Source: Hemibagrus wyckioides (lineage: Eukaryota; Chordata; Actinopteri; Siluriformes; Bagridae). Taken from it: DNA of 64,000 nucleotides. Where the stretch lies: contig NC_080726.1 in the NCBI RefSeq assembly GCF_019097595.1, positions 18,562,205 to 18,626,204 on the forward strand, given 5' to 3'. The notes below the pieces were generated by a model, which searched no databases, was not told the origin of the DNA, and was given only the letters and a program-made list of their open reading frames with translations. A program made the position numbers and the translations under genes. Below, piece after piece: positions 1 to 30,804 of the stretch; within the stretch, counting starts at the first letter, position 1; each line of letters starts with the position of its first letter.

Positions 1-86
1 CACACACACACACACTCCAGTAGTTTGCCATTTGTTAGTCAAGATCCAGCAGTTACAAAAGTTTGTGTGTGTGTGTGTGTTGTCAG

Positions 87-218
87 TCTCAATCGCTGGA
101 ACAGTTGCGTACTGACGTTGCGTCTCTGCAAGCCGAACTCTTGGATCTCTCCTCCAGCCAGCAGGAGGAGCTGCAGGCAGAACGACGACTCACACACACA
201 TTCCAGGGGAAATGTGAG
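87..218 (+). CDS. deup1: deup1-like exon (coiled coil), fourth from last
   Basis: 132 nt, 44 codons, from a TGTCAG acceptor to GAG|GTGTGT. It encodes SQSLEQLRTDVASLQAELLD and onward, an amphipathic coiled coil. Confidence 0.7.
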
Positions 219-358
219 GTGTGTTGTTGGTTTGTTCAGCTTCCTAAATATTGTTTTGTAGTTTGTTGTGTAGCTGGCTGCTCTGGATTATAATGTTTGT
301 TTTCAGCAGAATGGATTCTGTCTCTGATGTGTTGTCTGTCAATCATGAGTGGTTAGTG

Positions 359-416
<58 letters not shown>

Positions 417-1479
417 GTTGGAGGAGTGTGTAGTGAAGCTGAAACGGGAAAGATATGAAGCTGAACGGAAGATGGACGAGGTCAGCCTCGAGTCCCAGCA
501 GGTAAGGAAACATTACAAATAATTACAACCAAGAGGCTGTTAGGTCTGTGTGGGAGAGGCATATTCTATCTCCCCTGTCAATCACAGAGACACTAGCCAA
601 TGGGTGTCTGTGAGGTCATGTATGTGGAAGAGGGCAGAGTGAGCTGATTAACCAGCTGGTTTGCACTCTGGTTTATCTGTTATAAGTAAGATATGGAGTA
701 CCAGTTAACTAGTTAGTAAGCTAATGTTGAATTATGGGAAAATAATGAAGACTTTCCCGCTGACAATGGAGACTTCTATAAATCTTCAACAAAGCAAAAC
801 AATCAAACCAAACACCAAACTTGACCATATTATCAGTTAGTTTCATAACAGCATATTTCCGTAAATCTGTTTATTATTGGCTTTAGATTACAATTCTAAT
901 GTATGTATAACCCTGTGATTTAAACGATAGTTAGCACCACTGTCAGAGCTGCTGTTATAAGAAATTAATCAACACCCTCATAGTTGAAAATTTAGCAGTA
1001 CTGTGACTTCAAGTGAGGAAGAATGATTAACGGTTATAATGTAGGTGATGTTTAAAAGTATGGTGCTCTTTAAGACATAATCATCAAGTCTTAAAACCAA
1101 TTGCAGATCTCTGAGAACCTGCAGGAGGCTCACAGCTGGTTCCAATCTAAATTCAACAGCTTGAAAAGTGGATTGAAACAAAGCCAGGTTCCGCTTCATA
1201 AGGAAACTGGGTACTTCAGGAACGGTGACAGGAATGAGGCTTCACCCGAGCAGGATACCTGTGAGGTACTGCAACTCTGAACTGGAGTGTGTAAGGCTGC
1301 GGTTCCCCTCTGAAAGTGATACGGTGATTGTGTGTGTGTATGTTTAGATGGTGGTTTGTGTGGCTGAGCCTGAGCTGGAACGCTGGGCTAGTACACTACA
1401 ACGCTGGGAGATGAAGAAAGAGCAGGACCGCACGGCTAATGGCTGCAAAGCTGCAGCAAGAACACGTTCACTGACATAA
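87..1479 (+). CDS. deup1: 3' end of a coiled-coil centrosomal protein gene, probably deup1 (four terminal coding exons)
   Basis: Four exons, all in phase 0, join as 87-218, 415-501, 1107-1265 and 1348-1479 and give the last 169 residues before a TAA stop. The 5' part of the gene is outside the window. The first two exons are charged, heptad-like coiled coil rich in Glu, Gln, Leu and Lys. The third begins ISENLQEAHSWFQSKF and the last has ELERWASTLQRWEMKKEQD. I do not recognise the family from a diagnostic motif. The symbol rests mainly on context: in human, DEUP1 (CCDC67), a CEP63 paralogue that builds deuterosomes for centriole amplification in multiciliated cells, lies beside SMCO4, SLC36A4 and MTNR1B. 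CEP295 is also near that locus and is the main alternative. The exon structure is much more secure than the name. Confidence 0.6.
361..413 (+). repeat. (GT)n microsatellite against a splice acceptor
   Basis: About 26 GT units run directly into the TAG acceptor of the exon at 415 and serve as its pyrimidine-poor upstream context. Confidence 0.95.
415..501 (+). CDS. deup1: deup1-like exon (coiled coil), third from last
   Basis: 87 nt, 29 codons, from an acceptor GTGTAG next to a (GT)n tract to CAG|GTAAGG. It begins MLEECVVKLKRERYEAERKM and is strongly helical and charged. Confidence 0.75.
502..1106 (+). other. deup1: deup1-like intron
   Basis: A 605-bp intron with no repeat or RNA gene that I recognise. 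Confidence 0.6.
1107..1265 (+). CDS. deup1: deup1-like exon, second from last
   Basis: 159 nt, 53 codons, from TTGCAG to GAG|GTACTG. A coiled-coil start is followed by a polar linker. Confidence 0.75.
1348..1479 (+). CDS. deup1: deup1-like terminal coding exon
   Basis: 132 nt from a GTTTAG acceptor to TAA at 1477-1479, encoding 43 residues. A candidate poly(A) signal AATAAA lies at 1885-1890. Confidence 0.7.
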   Translation: MVVCVAEPELERWASTLQRWEMKKEQDRTANGCKAAARTRSLT

Positions 1480-2050
1480 CACACACACACATACTCTATA
1501 AAAATGTCTCATCACAGAAACACAAAAAGCTTTAGGATCTTTTATTTATTGAAAACAAACTATATGACACTTTTTTGCAGTTGTCTCATGATCTTTTCCT
1601 CATCATTGCGAGAGCTCTTCGTTAGCTAGCTAAATTTTTAGCCCCAGTCATTAGCTATTCTGAATTAAAAATGCTTTAATTATAAGTGTATCACGTGTAA
1701 GTGTCTCTTTATCCAGTGACGGATTGAACACGTTTTGCTTGACACTGATGTTTAATCAGTCAGCACAGTTATTTTGGTTAACACTTGGTTAGCAGCTGCT
1801 AGTCATCCACCCGACTGTGAGGTAACGGTTACTACTGTGTCTATTTTCGTGTTGTCTTTAAGTAGAGAATGTGCCTAAACCCTGAATAAACTATTTATAC
1901 ATGAATCGTCACTGCTCATGACTTCATGTGTTAAAGGAAGTTGCTGTACATTGAGCTGATTTGTTTGGGCTTGTTTCATCTCTACCGGAAAACAATATAA
2001 CTATATAACAATATAAAATATAGGAATATAACACTGTGTTGTGTAGTTGT
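1480..2050 (+). other. 3' UTR and start of the intergenic region
   Basis: AT-rich, with AATAAA at 1885-1890 as the likely end of the upstream gene. No other feature is recognised. Confidence 0.4.
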
Positions 2051-2059
2051 GTAGCAGAT

Positions 2060-2385
2060 AGCAAAATAGGTCTGGCCCAGATCTGGCTCACACAATGCAC
2101 TTATACTCAGCCCACATACCACAAAGAATGACGGCCCTTTGATGGCCCATATCTGGTTTGCCAGAGGTGGCCCAAACATGGGCCAGCACTGGGCCACACC
2201 ACATAAACCCAACTATAACCGGGCCACATCTGGCATGCCATCATATAAACAGTACCATCACTGCTAGACCTGGCCCACATCTGGTTGACAGACTACTTGC
2301 CATGACAGAACTCAGCCAGCAGTGCCGGCTTAATGCCAGATCTGGCCCAGATCCGTCTGCTATGTGGGTCCCTGACAAGGTGTGA
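2060..2385. repeat. Dispersed TGGCCCA/TCTGGC-rich fish repeat
   Basis: Motifs such as CTGGCCCAGATCTGGC, GGGCCACATCTGGCATGCCA and CTGGCCCACATCTGG recur about every 30-70 bp on both strands. This matches the general look of a repeat common in cyprinid and other otophysan genomes. The boundaries and class are not determined. Confidence 0.5.
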
Positions 2386-2659
2386 CCCAGTGTGAAGCAG
2401 AGAGGGTTTATTATTGTCCTGTAACTGCAAAGTGACACTGGAGACTCCTTTCCATTAAACGTCTCCGAAAACTGCATGCTCATGTTCAGCGCATGCCATC
2501 CCAGTGGTTACTATAGAAACGAGAATGTGCATTCAGATAAACTTTTTTTTTTGTTATTTTGTTTTTATATATATTCGTTATTGTTGTTATTTATTATTAT
2601 TATTAATGCTATTACTACAATAGTTATTATTAGTAGTAGTATTATCACTATTATTAGCT

Positions 2660-2952
2660 AACGGGAATGCGCGCTCGCGCGTCCTTATTCCCGGCACCCC
2701 GCCTCTTCCTCGCTCCTCCTCTCCGCGGCGCTCGAGACGAGACTGCCCGTCTGCTGCCACGTAATCCCGGTGAGAGCGGCGCACGAGCTCCGCGGAAACA
2801 AACGCTTGCGCGGAAGCCGAGACTTTAATTACCGACACGAGAAGTTAAAACAACCGGATGCCCACACATACACACACACACACAAAGAAAGAAAGAAATC
2901 CAGCCGCGCGTGACTGGCGTTAGATATCCGGTGACTGTTACAGACTCACGAG
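2660..2952 (+). promoter_or_regulatory. smco4: CpG-rich promoter and probable untranslated first exon of smco4
   Basis: A GC- and CpG-rich island rises abruptly from AT-rich flanks (GCGCGCTCGCGCG near 2669, CCGCGGCGCTCGAG near 2723). It ends at a good donor, GAG|GTAAGC, after 2952. The next good acceptor on this strand, TTTCTGCAG|GT, opens the smco4 coding exon at 4345. The link between the two is inferred from splice-site fit and gene order. Confidence 0.5.
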
Positions 2953-4344
2953 GTAAGCAAAAGAAGCGAAAGTGCGCGCGTGCACGCGACTCGCTGGAAG
3001 TTGGCACTCGGTCCGCGTGCTGTAACCGGACAGCTAGTGCACTACATTTAACGAGAGTGTGGAGTTTACTCCATGTACCCAGTGTGGCGCAGTAGAGACA
3101 GGGTTGAATCCTAAACAGCTCGCTGTTTTACATAACGCGCGCTACGTAGCATTAAAATCTGCACACTACATAGTGATCTTGTGTAGGGAGTACGCAGGCA
3201 TTAGGGACAGGATTATAAACCCGTAAAGACTCGTATAAGAAACTTAATGTATTTTTTGGTCGCCAGAGTTACAGATTCTGGTTTGTTAATTTCCCAGACA
3301 ACAAGTTTAATGTTTGATTTGCTAAAACAACGACGTTTGTACTGCTTTTTTTGCTGTTCGGTAATAGAGTCTAACATTACTGTTAACGTCACCTCAGTCC
3401 CGGGTGTGCTAGTCTGTCACGTTTCATTGTCTAAACTGAAAAACTTTGCCTACAAAGTGCCTTTTAGACATGCTACTATTGTTACAAATGAAGTTTTTAG
3501 ATAATAAAGTCGTGTTGAAAGCAAGTTTGCTAAACTCTCGCTTGTTATTGTCCCTCCTCAAGTGCCGTACACGGGAATAACAGCCACACGCTGTGAGCAC
3601 AGTGCGCATGCGCAACGCTGTTAGGCCGCAAGCTTTTAATTAATACGTGCTTGTTTTGGCTGTTTTATTAGTGTCACTGAAAACCAAAGGTGAATGATGG
3701 ATGCACTACACAGGGACTAAAACACCCCGTGTCATGCTGTTACAGGAAAATAGTAAGGCTGATGAGAGGAAGCGAAGTTCGTGTTACCACCTTTTCTGTA
3801 GCAGGGAATTTATTCCTGTTAAACAATGTCACGTGAACAAGTTAGATCCTGTTTCAGTTATGTTAGGCAGTCATTCCATCACATTCTTCTCTTTTTCCTT
3901 ATTGTTGATGTTAATAAGACAAAATCAACAACAACAAAATACCCCTTAGATTGCCATGCAGTGGAAAACTTATTGACACTGGAGACTCCTTACAAAAACG
4001 TCAAACACACACCTCCTTTACAAAAATAACTTTTACGTTATTACACACGTGCATTCCCAGAAACAAGCATTTTACAACCACTTCCTGCTTCCCACCCACT
4101 TCCCGTTTCCCAGGGTGGGTGGTATGGAAATGGGCTTTGACTGCTGTGTGTGTGTGTGTGTCTTTCCATTGCTGATCTTGGCACAGTTGCCATGACTACA
4201 GGAAATTTCTAGAAGGGATGTAAATGTAAGGTGGAAACACTAAATCTCTTAAAATCAGCCTGTTTCATCTGCATAAATATGCTAATTATATGCAAACGTT
4301 ATTCATATACATTATCATTGCTTTATGCTTTTTTCTTTCTGCAG
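2953..4344 (+). other. smco4: Probable smco4 intron 1
   Basis: 1.4 kb with short CA and GT tracts. One of three copies of an 18-base motif (TGACACTGGAGACTCCTT) lies at about 3974, and CACTACATAG-type repeat sequence lies at 3160-3200. Confidence 0.4.
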
Positions 4345-4434
4345 GTTCACAACTTGGATTGTGCAATTTATCTGCAGCCCTAGACGACTCAGCTTGTGTG
4401 AGTGTGAGTGTGAGTGTAAGGACTTGCAGATGCC

Positions 4435-4614
4435 ATGCGTCAGCTGAAGGGCAAGCCGAAAAAGGAGTCATGGAAGGATAAGAAGGAGCGGAAGCAGGCG
4501 ATGCAGGAGGCACGCGAGCAGGTGGCCACCGTTGTCCTGCCCACGCTCGCCGTCCTCATCCTTCTCATCGTCCTCTTTGTCTACGTCGCCACCCGACCCG
4601 GAGCCATCCAGTAG
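4435..4614 (+). CDS. smco4: SMCO4, single-pass membrane and coiled-coil domain protein 4
   Basis: A complete 59-aa protein in one exon; the acceptor at 4341-4344 gives a 90-nt 5' UTR before the ATG. It begins MRQLKGKPKKESWKDKKERK, a very basic helical segment (residues 1-30). One hydrophobic transmembrane helix follows (residues 33-53, VVLPTLAVLILLIVLFVYVA) and a short tail ends RPGAIQ. This is essentially the vertebrate SMCO4 (C11orf75) sequence as I know it, at the same length. Its molecular role is not well established; it is a small integral membrane protein. The start is unambiguous because the conserved N-terminus begins at this Met. It lies between a deup1-like gene and slc36a4, its neighbours in human. 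Confidence 0.95.
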   Translation: MRQLKGKPKKESWKDKKERKQAMQEAREQVATVVLPTLAVLILLIVLFVYVATRPGAIQ

Positions 4615-4784
4615 TCATCCCTTCCTTTATTCCCTCTCTTTCTACACCCAGCTATTTATATATGGGGCATCACAGTCCTGCTTTTAACTCGCCCTCGTCC
4701 ACTTTCCCTTGTTTCAGTCAGCATTACCAAACTAACTAGTTACCGGTTACCATGCTGAAACTAATGTGGTTAATATGGCACGTT

Positions 4785-4912
4785 GGTCCTATAATGCATC
4801 ATAGGGTCCTATAATGCATCATAGTGCAATGTCATTTCCCAAGGCATATTGCAAAAAAAGGGGCCAAGTACCCTACTTCCTACACTACATAGGGTATGAA
4901 CCCTATGTAGTG
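4785..4912. repeat. 20-bp tandem duplication and a 13-bp hairpin, fragment of a dispersed repeat
   Basis: GGTCCTATAATGCATCATAG occurs twice in tandem (4785-4804, 4805-4824). A perfect inverted repeat CACTACATAGGGT / ACCCTATGTAGTG follows at 4883-4895 and 4900-4912 with a 4-nt loop. Similar ACTACATAGGG sequence is widespread in fish genomes, so this is probably a MITE remnant. Confidence 0.5.
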
Positions 4913-6480
4913 CACATGCCAGAAAAAAAGCAAGCCAGTATGACTGATCGGTCCTACAAAGCTCCATACCTCTTATTTAATGTAAAACCTAAGATTGAGG
5001 TTCGTCTTCAAACGGACTGTTCGTCCTATGTCGTCAACTTGCATACTGATTAGCTTGCATATAAGCAAATTAGCAATGCAGTATATAGTTTGAGTGAAAT
5101 GAATTGTCGACAAGGGCGCATTAAAAACAGGACTTGAACACAGAGTTAATACTTAATAGCAATTAATTCTCCAAGGAAATAGCTTTCGGCTACACTTCTC
5201 TCACTGCTGAGGTCGAGTAAATTCCTCCTGAAGTGCTGCAAGTGCAGGGGAAGGTGACGAGGGCGCACTGAAAACAGCACTGGAACCTGACCCCTGCTCT
5301 CCTTCTTCCCTCTAACCCCTGGATGTTCATATCAACAGACTCAAACCATTTTACACCACTCTACATGCAATTAAGTGAAACAGGAGGCCATTTTGGCTCT
5401 GTCAGAGCTTGAACCTAATGACTGTGGTGGCCATGTTGGCTCTGTACTGTGTTTACAGCGTTTCAGTTTCATGCCAAAGCAACAGAGATTCAGGAATTGA
5501 ATCAGGACCTGCGATGAAGGTTCAACATCAGGACTGAACCCAATAATGAGTGCACACACACACAGAGTATTATTCGCACTCGGTTTAAGAAAAAGCCAAA
5601 ACACCTCCGTTCTTTCTGTGAAAAACCGTCAAAAGCATTTACATTTCTGATATGGATGAAAATGTTCATTTCATTTAAATGCCAAACTACAACCTATAAG
5701 TCATTTCCCTAATTTAACACACTCCTAATTTGTGTCCCAAATGCTAGCTTATCTAATAGTTAGTGTTTTCTAGTATAAAATTAGCTTCATCTTTAACTTT
5801 ATTATATGAATCAAAGTTAGCTTTTCTATCTATAACAAAGTTAGCATACTTTGTTAACGTGTGTTTAGCTTCCTAAGCACCTCAGGGTGGAGTTTTCATG
5901 TAGAGCGCTTAATCTCACACTAATTCACAGAAAGGGTACAGTTTGTCTTCTTAACTTAGCAGAATTATTTTGGTAACACCGCCTCAAATCACACCTTATT
6001 TCTTTGAAGAAATTCATACACCAGCGTTTGGGACATAGCATATATGTGTGAAGTGTGTTATGTTAGCATTGGAGTTTGCTGAGCTTCAGGGAAACTCACT
6101 GGGTGCTTTCTGTGGCAGTATTCATATATACACTCCCAATTTTATTCCCCAAGCTTTCGTAATTTAACGTAAACACCACTTTTACACGATACACACTAGA
6201 TTCTTACAAAAAAAAAAAATGTTTGAAGTGCCCATGAGAACAATATTCTGTTGAATGTTATGGTGAGTGAGTGAATTATCTTATGGCATTTGGTGCACAA
6301 GATCAGCAGGCCAAACATGCTAATGCTAACACACCCAGGTCTCACCGACACATGCGCGTGCGCACGATTTGTGTTCGCTAACTGGAAACAAAATTGACGT
6401 GACATTGATGTTTTTTTTTTCTACTCATTTCCTTGAGTGTAACGTCGTTTTCATTAAAAAACGAAAAATGTTAGTGAACA
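4913..6480. other. Intergenic DNA, nothing recognised
   Basis: AT-rich intergenic sequence with scattered homopolymers. No exon, RNA gene or clear transposon was found on either strand. Confidence 0.4.
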
Positions 6481-6514
6481 GCGCCCCCTGCTGAGGATCA
6501 TTAAATATATCTTT

Positions 6515-6640
6515 CTTCATCCATCCATCCATCCATCCATCCATTTTCTATACCCGCTTTATTCCTATTATTGCCCAGCACACATTGGGCAAAAGGCAGG
6601 GGTACACCCTGGACAGGTCACCAGTCCATCACAGGAATAT
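6515..6640 (+). mobile_element. Non-LTR retrotransposon 3'-tail-like fragment
   Basis: (CATC)n leads into ATTTTCTATACCCGCTTTAT, then GGGCAAAAGGCAGGGGTACA and CCTGGACAGGTCACCAGTCC. This sequence string typifies L2/CR1-type LINE tails and linked SINEs in fish. About 125 bp remain. Confidence 0.6.
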
Positions 6641-7288
6641 ATCTTTCTCCACTCATAAAAATACTTCCTTTCACAAGCAGCTTTCCTCCTGTTGATGAAC
6701 TGAATCTTTAAGATTTAACAACATTCATATTTTTTTCTACATTTGCTACGCAAATCACTTGTAGCAAGTCACTCGTGGGCGTGGCCTGTAAAGCGTTTTC
6801 AGATTTTGTCGCTTCCACGAGCCGTAACTAATTTGCTCAGAATTTTGGAATTCCAGTTTCACACATCGCGTTGTTGCTTGTTCACAGTTTCCTGTTGCGT
6901 ACATACACAAAAAAAAAAAAACTGTCACCTGTTGCTTTTTCAGTTCTAATGAAAACGTAAGGTAACCAGTTAGTGAACGTGAACACGTGGGATGTCTTTT
7001 ATACATTATCTGCACCAGATGATTACATACATACATGATGTATTGTCAACTTCGATGATTCGCTCAATGCTACGGTGCAACCAAAATATTGTGGTGCATT
7101 GTAAAAACAATTATTGTCGAATTATGTTGTTATTTTTATTTGTAGCATTTGTGGATTATTTCTGCATATAAGTGGACCTAAGAACCAAATCTGAAATCAG
7201 TGTGCCTTGATCAGGTGTGTGTATGGATGTATGCCCATGACATGTGTGTGTATATTACACTATTATTGTATGTTCACAGCAGCCAGCA

Positions 7289-7323
<35 letters not shown>

Positions 7324-8015
7324 CTCTTTCTCACACACACAGAGTAGCTGTAAGATTCTTCAGCTGGCCTTCAGTTAGCAATGTGCCTTAGGAATCTATT
7401 AAAAACTATAAAACGGTGATAAAGTGACTGAAATTTGTGTGAATTCATTTCTTTCTATCAGTGTCTATGAGTCTTGGTCTTAATCTGTCTGAGGTGATAT
7501 CTTACTCCTTTTACAAAGTCTTCGGCTTTTTGTGACTGTTCTTAATGAATACTTAATTGGTTTCCTTTTTTTTAGACTCACTTACAATCACTGCACCGTT
7601 TCATCTCTTCAGACGAAAAGAAATATTATGTTAGCGATGCATGAAGTTTACAGATGGAACAATACCATGATACAGATACTGAAACCGATTCAGCAGCTTA
7701 TCTAGTAGATCAAGGCTTTACTACTATGCTTTAAGGAGCACCTTACATAGGTTAAAGGAGCTATAAACAGTCATTCTCTTTTAGTTTTTCTCTCAGCTGC
7801 TAAGACAAGATAACTCCTGTCCTGAAGAGACTCTTGTCCTGAAAACTTTCCTCTGTCTGTGACAAAATGCTGACACTGGAGACTCCTTCCTTAATTGTTA
7901 AATAAAATAATGTAGATTATGTTGAACGCAACTCTTTGTGGATGAGCTGTTACTATAGGAAAGTGAAAGTACTAGTGATAACCAGAATGCTAGTATGACC
8001 CTTCCTTAAGCTGCA
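6641..8015. other. Intergenic DNA with a (CA)n tract
   Basis: Contains (CA)n with (CT)n at about 7293-7345 and a copy of TGACACTGGAGACTCCTT at about 7870. No gene is recognised. Confidence 0.4.
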
Positions 8016-8345
8016 CTATGTTGCCAAAAGTTTTGGGACACCCCTACGAATGATTAAATTCAGGTGTTGGACTTGGCCCCTTAGTTCCAGTGAAAGGAAC
8101 TCTTAATGCTTCAGCATACCAAGATATTTTGGACAATTTCATGCTCACAACTTTATGGGAACAGTTTGAGGATGACCCCTTCCTGTTTTAACATGACTGC
8201 TCACCAGTCATCTATAACAGCTTCAACTCTTCTGGGAAGCTTTCCACAAGGTTTAGGAGTGTGTTCATGGGAATTTTTGACCATTTCACTAGAAGCGCAT
8301 TTGTGAGGTCAGACACTGATGCTGGACGAGAAGGTCTGGCTCACA
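8016..8345. mobile_element. Rearranged Tc1/mariner copy, internally deleted
   Basis: A Tc1-type terminal repeat (GCCAAAAGTTTTGGGACACC near 8024) is joined to transposase-derived sequence of the same family (GGACTTGGCCCCTTAGTTCC at 8068). Near 8205 it changes to what looks like opposite-strand sequence of a related copy (GAAGCTTTCCACAAGGTTTA). The transposase is not recoverable as an ORF. The assignment rests on recognising common fish Tc1 sequence. Confidence 0.65.
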
Positions 8346-8544
8346 GTCAACACCCTCTGACCAATCAGATTCAAGTATTCAGCAGGAGTATTTGGTGGAA
8401 AATATTGGCAGTACATCATGCAACAAATTTATTCTCTAAACAGTGCAGTCACACCAGTGATTATTTACATACAACAAGAAAGAAACCCCATGCTGAAATG
8501 TTTTGCATGTAATAGACACATTGCTTGTTCAGTTTACATGCATG

Positions 8545-8723
8545 CAAAAACGGTTAAAGATGTGTAAACGTTGCACGCGTTCTCTGCGTTGTGGCGCGCG
8601 GCTCCTTTAAGAGGCGCTCCCGTCCTTGTGGAATGCCGGTGACGTTTTCAGCAGATTCCGTCGGCGACGATGTGCGCGAGGCAGAACGGCTGACGAGCAC
8701 ACTGTGGATTAAAAATAAATCTT

Positions 8724-8785
<62 letters not shown>

Positions 8786-9093
8786 AGTGGGGTGAGGACA
8801 TGATTTTGGCCTGGCACGCGCACCTTTCACGCCCCCCCCAGGCGACACAACCGATGCTTCCACGTCAGCGCGAGCTGTACGGGTGTGATTGTCGCGCGCT
8901 CGCGGTAAGTCGTGAGTTCTGATTCACTGTCTGTTCTCGCTGATTTTCTTTCTCTCCGTTTGTTGTTCTGTTGTGACACGTGTGCGTGTGTGTGTGTGTT
9001 TGTTGATGTTTAATGTTTAAATACACTCTTATACATGCCAACGCATCACAGCGCGCGACGTACTGAAGCCACGCCCACTGTCACTGTTGACGA
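8545..9093 (+). promoter_or_regulatory. slc36a4: CpG-rich promoter region of slc36a4
   Basis: CpG-dense sequence (GTGGCGCGCGGCTC near 8590, GATGTGCGCGAGGC near 8669) precedes the first coding exon and is interrupted by a (TA)n tract at 8728-8782. An E-box CACGTG lies at about 8977. A strong donor, GCG|GTAAGT, at 8904/8905 could close an untranslated first exon, but no partner acceptor is certain. A TGA at 9088-9090, in frame with the ATG at 9094, supports that start if the exon is contiguous. Confidence 0.5.
8728..8782. repeat. (TA)n microsatellite in the slc36a4 promoter region
   Basis: About 27 uninterrupted TA units inside the CpG-rich region. Confidence 0.95.
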
Positions 9094-29382
<20,289 letters not shown>

Positions 29383-29580
29383 CGATGATCACGAAGACAC
29401 ACTTACTGCCCCATGCAGTGGTAACTGTGATACTGCATTGTGTGTCACACTCTCTCTTTCACACACACTCACACTCCTGGAGAAAAAAAAATACACGGGT
29501 CGACACTTTTTATAACTTTTATAAATGAATTTTTTCATTCCAGCAGCACACACTGCCATCCCTCACCCTGTGTGTGTGTA

Positions 29581-29625
<45 letters not shown>

Positions 29626-29780
29626 AGACCATTGATATCTGCACCATGGGGTGCATTACATTCCTCCTGTTGTGTGTATGTGTGTGTGTGTGTGTGTTCT
29701 AAACACTGCCCTATACACTGTACTGTATATACCATTTGATTAAACTGATTTGTTATTAATAAATTCATCACTTTAATGGC
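29383..29780 (+). other. slc36a4: slc36a4 3' UTR
   Basis: Contains GT/GA tracts at 29571-29621 and 29671-29697. AATAAA at 29758-29763 is the best poly(A) signal. Confidence 0.6.
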
Positions 29781-30178
29781 TGTTTCTGATTTATTTATTT
29801 TGAAATGTGGGACTTTTGAATATTAGACTTTTAAATCATTTTAGGATTTCATCATACAACATGGCCAGGAGCCAATCACGTGTGTCTCTAAGCTCAGGTA
29901 TGTGGAAGAGGGCAGAGCTAGAGTGTTTTCCTGCGAGAGTCTTATGCTGATATGTGAGAAAACCTGTTGTTTGGTTGGCTTCACGTGTCTCAGAGGAAGA
30001 ACGTGTCCTCTGTCTGTGGTTCATCCTTCCTGTTTTGTAGCTGTAGTATGATTGAGCTGGTTTGTGGATTAAAAAACCCTACAATTACACAGAAAGATGC
30101 CCCGCCTACTAACCACATTTATCTTCCTCCATGACACTCTGTTGGCTCTGAAATCATTTCCCTGTCATTTTGGTGAAA
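29781..30178. other. Intergenic DNA
   Basis: Nothing recognised. Confidence 0.4.
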
Positions 30179-30180
30179 TA

Positions 30181-30742
30181 CAGTGGAACCTCGGCATACA
30201 AATTTAATTGGTTCTGGAGGCGAGTTCTTAAGGTGAATATTTGTATTGCAAAATGAATTTTCCCCAAAAGAAATAATGTAAATGCAGATAATCCGTTCCA
30301 GCTACGCAAAAACATGACCAATATTACCAATATGAAGCGAACTGTGTGGCTGCTTACAAAGAACTGACCCAAGCTAAGCATTCCATGTCAAGGCTCCTCA
30401 CAGGAAGTCGTGCCACCACGCTTGGGCGAAAAATAGAGCAGAGCACCCACGCCACCGATCTGTCAACAAAAAAAACGTGCAAAAAAACACCTAGCTTTTG
30501 AACACATGCCAAAGGCAACGTTGGTGTTGTGGGTTGGCTTATTCGAAACAGCTCTCGCTGACTGAAAAAAGAATTGTAAAATCCGTAAACTTTCAGTCGC
30601 TTTGCTTGATTTTCCACTGTCGCCAACAAGTTTTGAACTGCTCTACGTATGCTTGTTTCATTCATATGCCGAAAATGCTTTGTATGCCGATGCAAAGGTG
30701 AGAATTCATAAGGGAGGGCGTTCGTCTGCCGAGGTTCCACTG
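30181..30742. mobile_element. Mariner-type MITE, 562 bp, TA target
   Basis: Perfect 14-bp terminal inverted repeat CAGTGGAACCTCGG / CCGAGGTTCCACTG, TA on both sides (30179-30180, 30743-30744). A partial copy lies at 25712-25797. No transposase was identified; minus-strand ORFs across it run into the next transposon and are not credible genes. Confidence 0.85.
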
Positions 30743-30804
30743 TATACATACTTTTTCTTACTTTTGCACATTTTAATGCACTATAGATTTTGGCCTTCGT
30801 CCTA

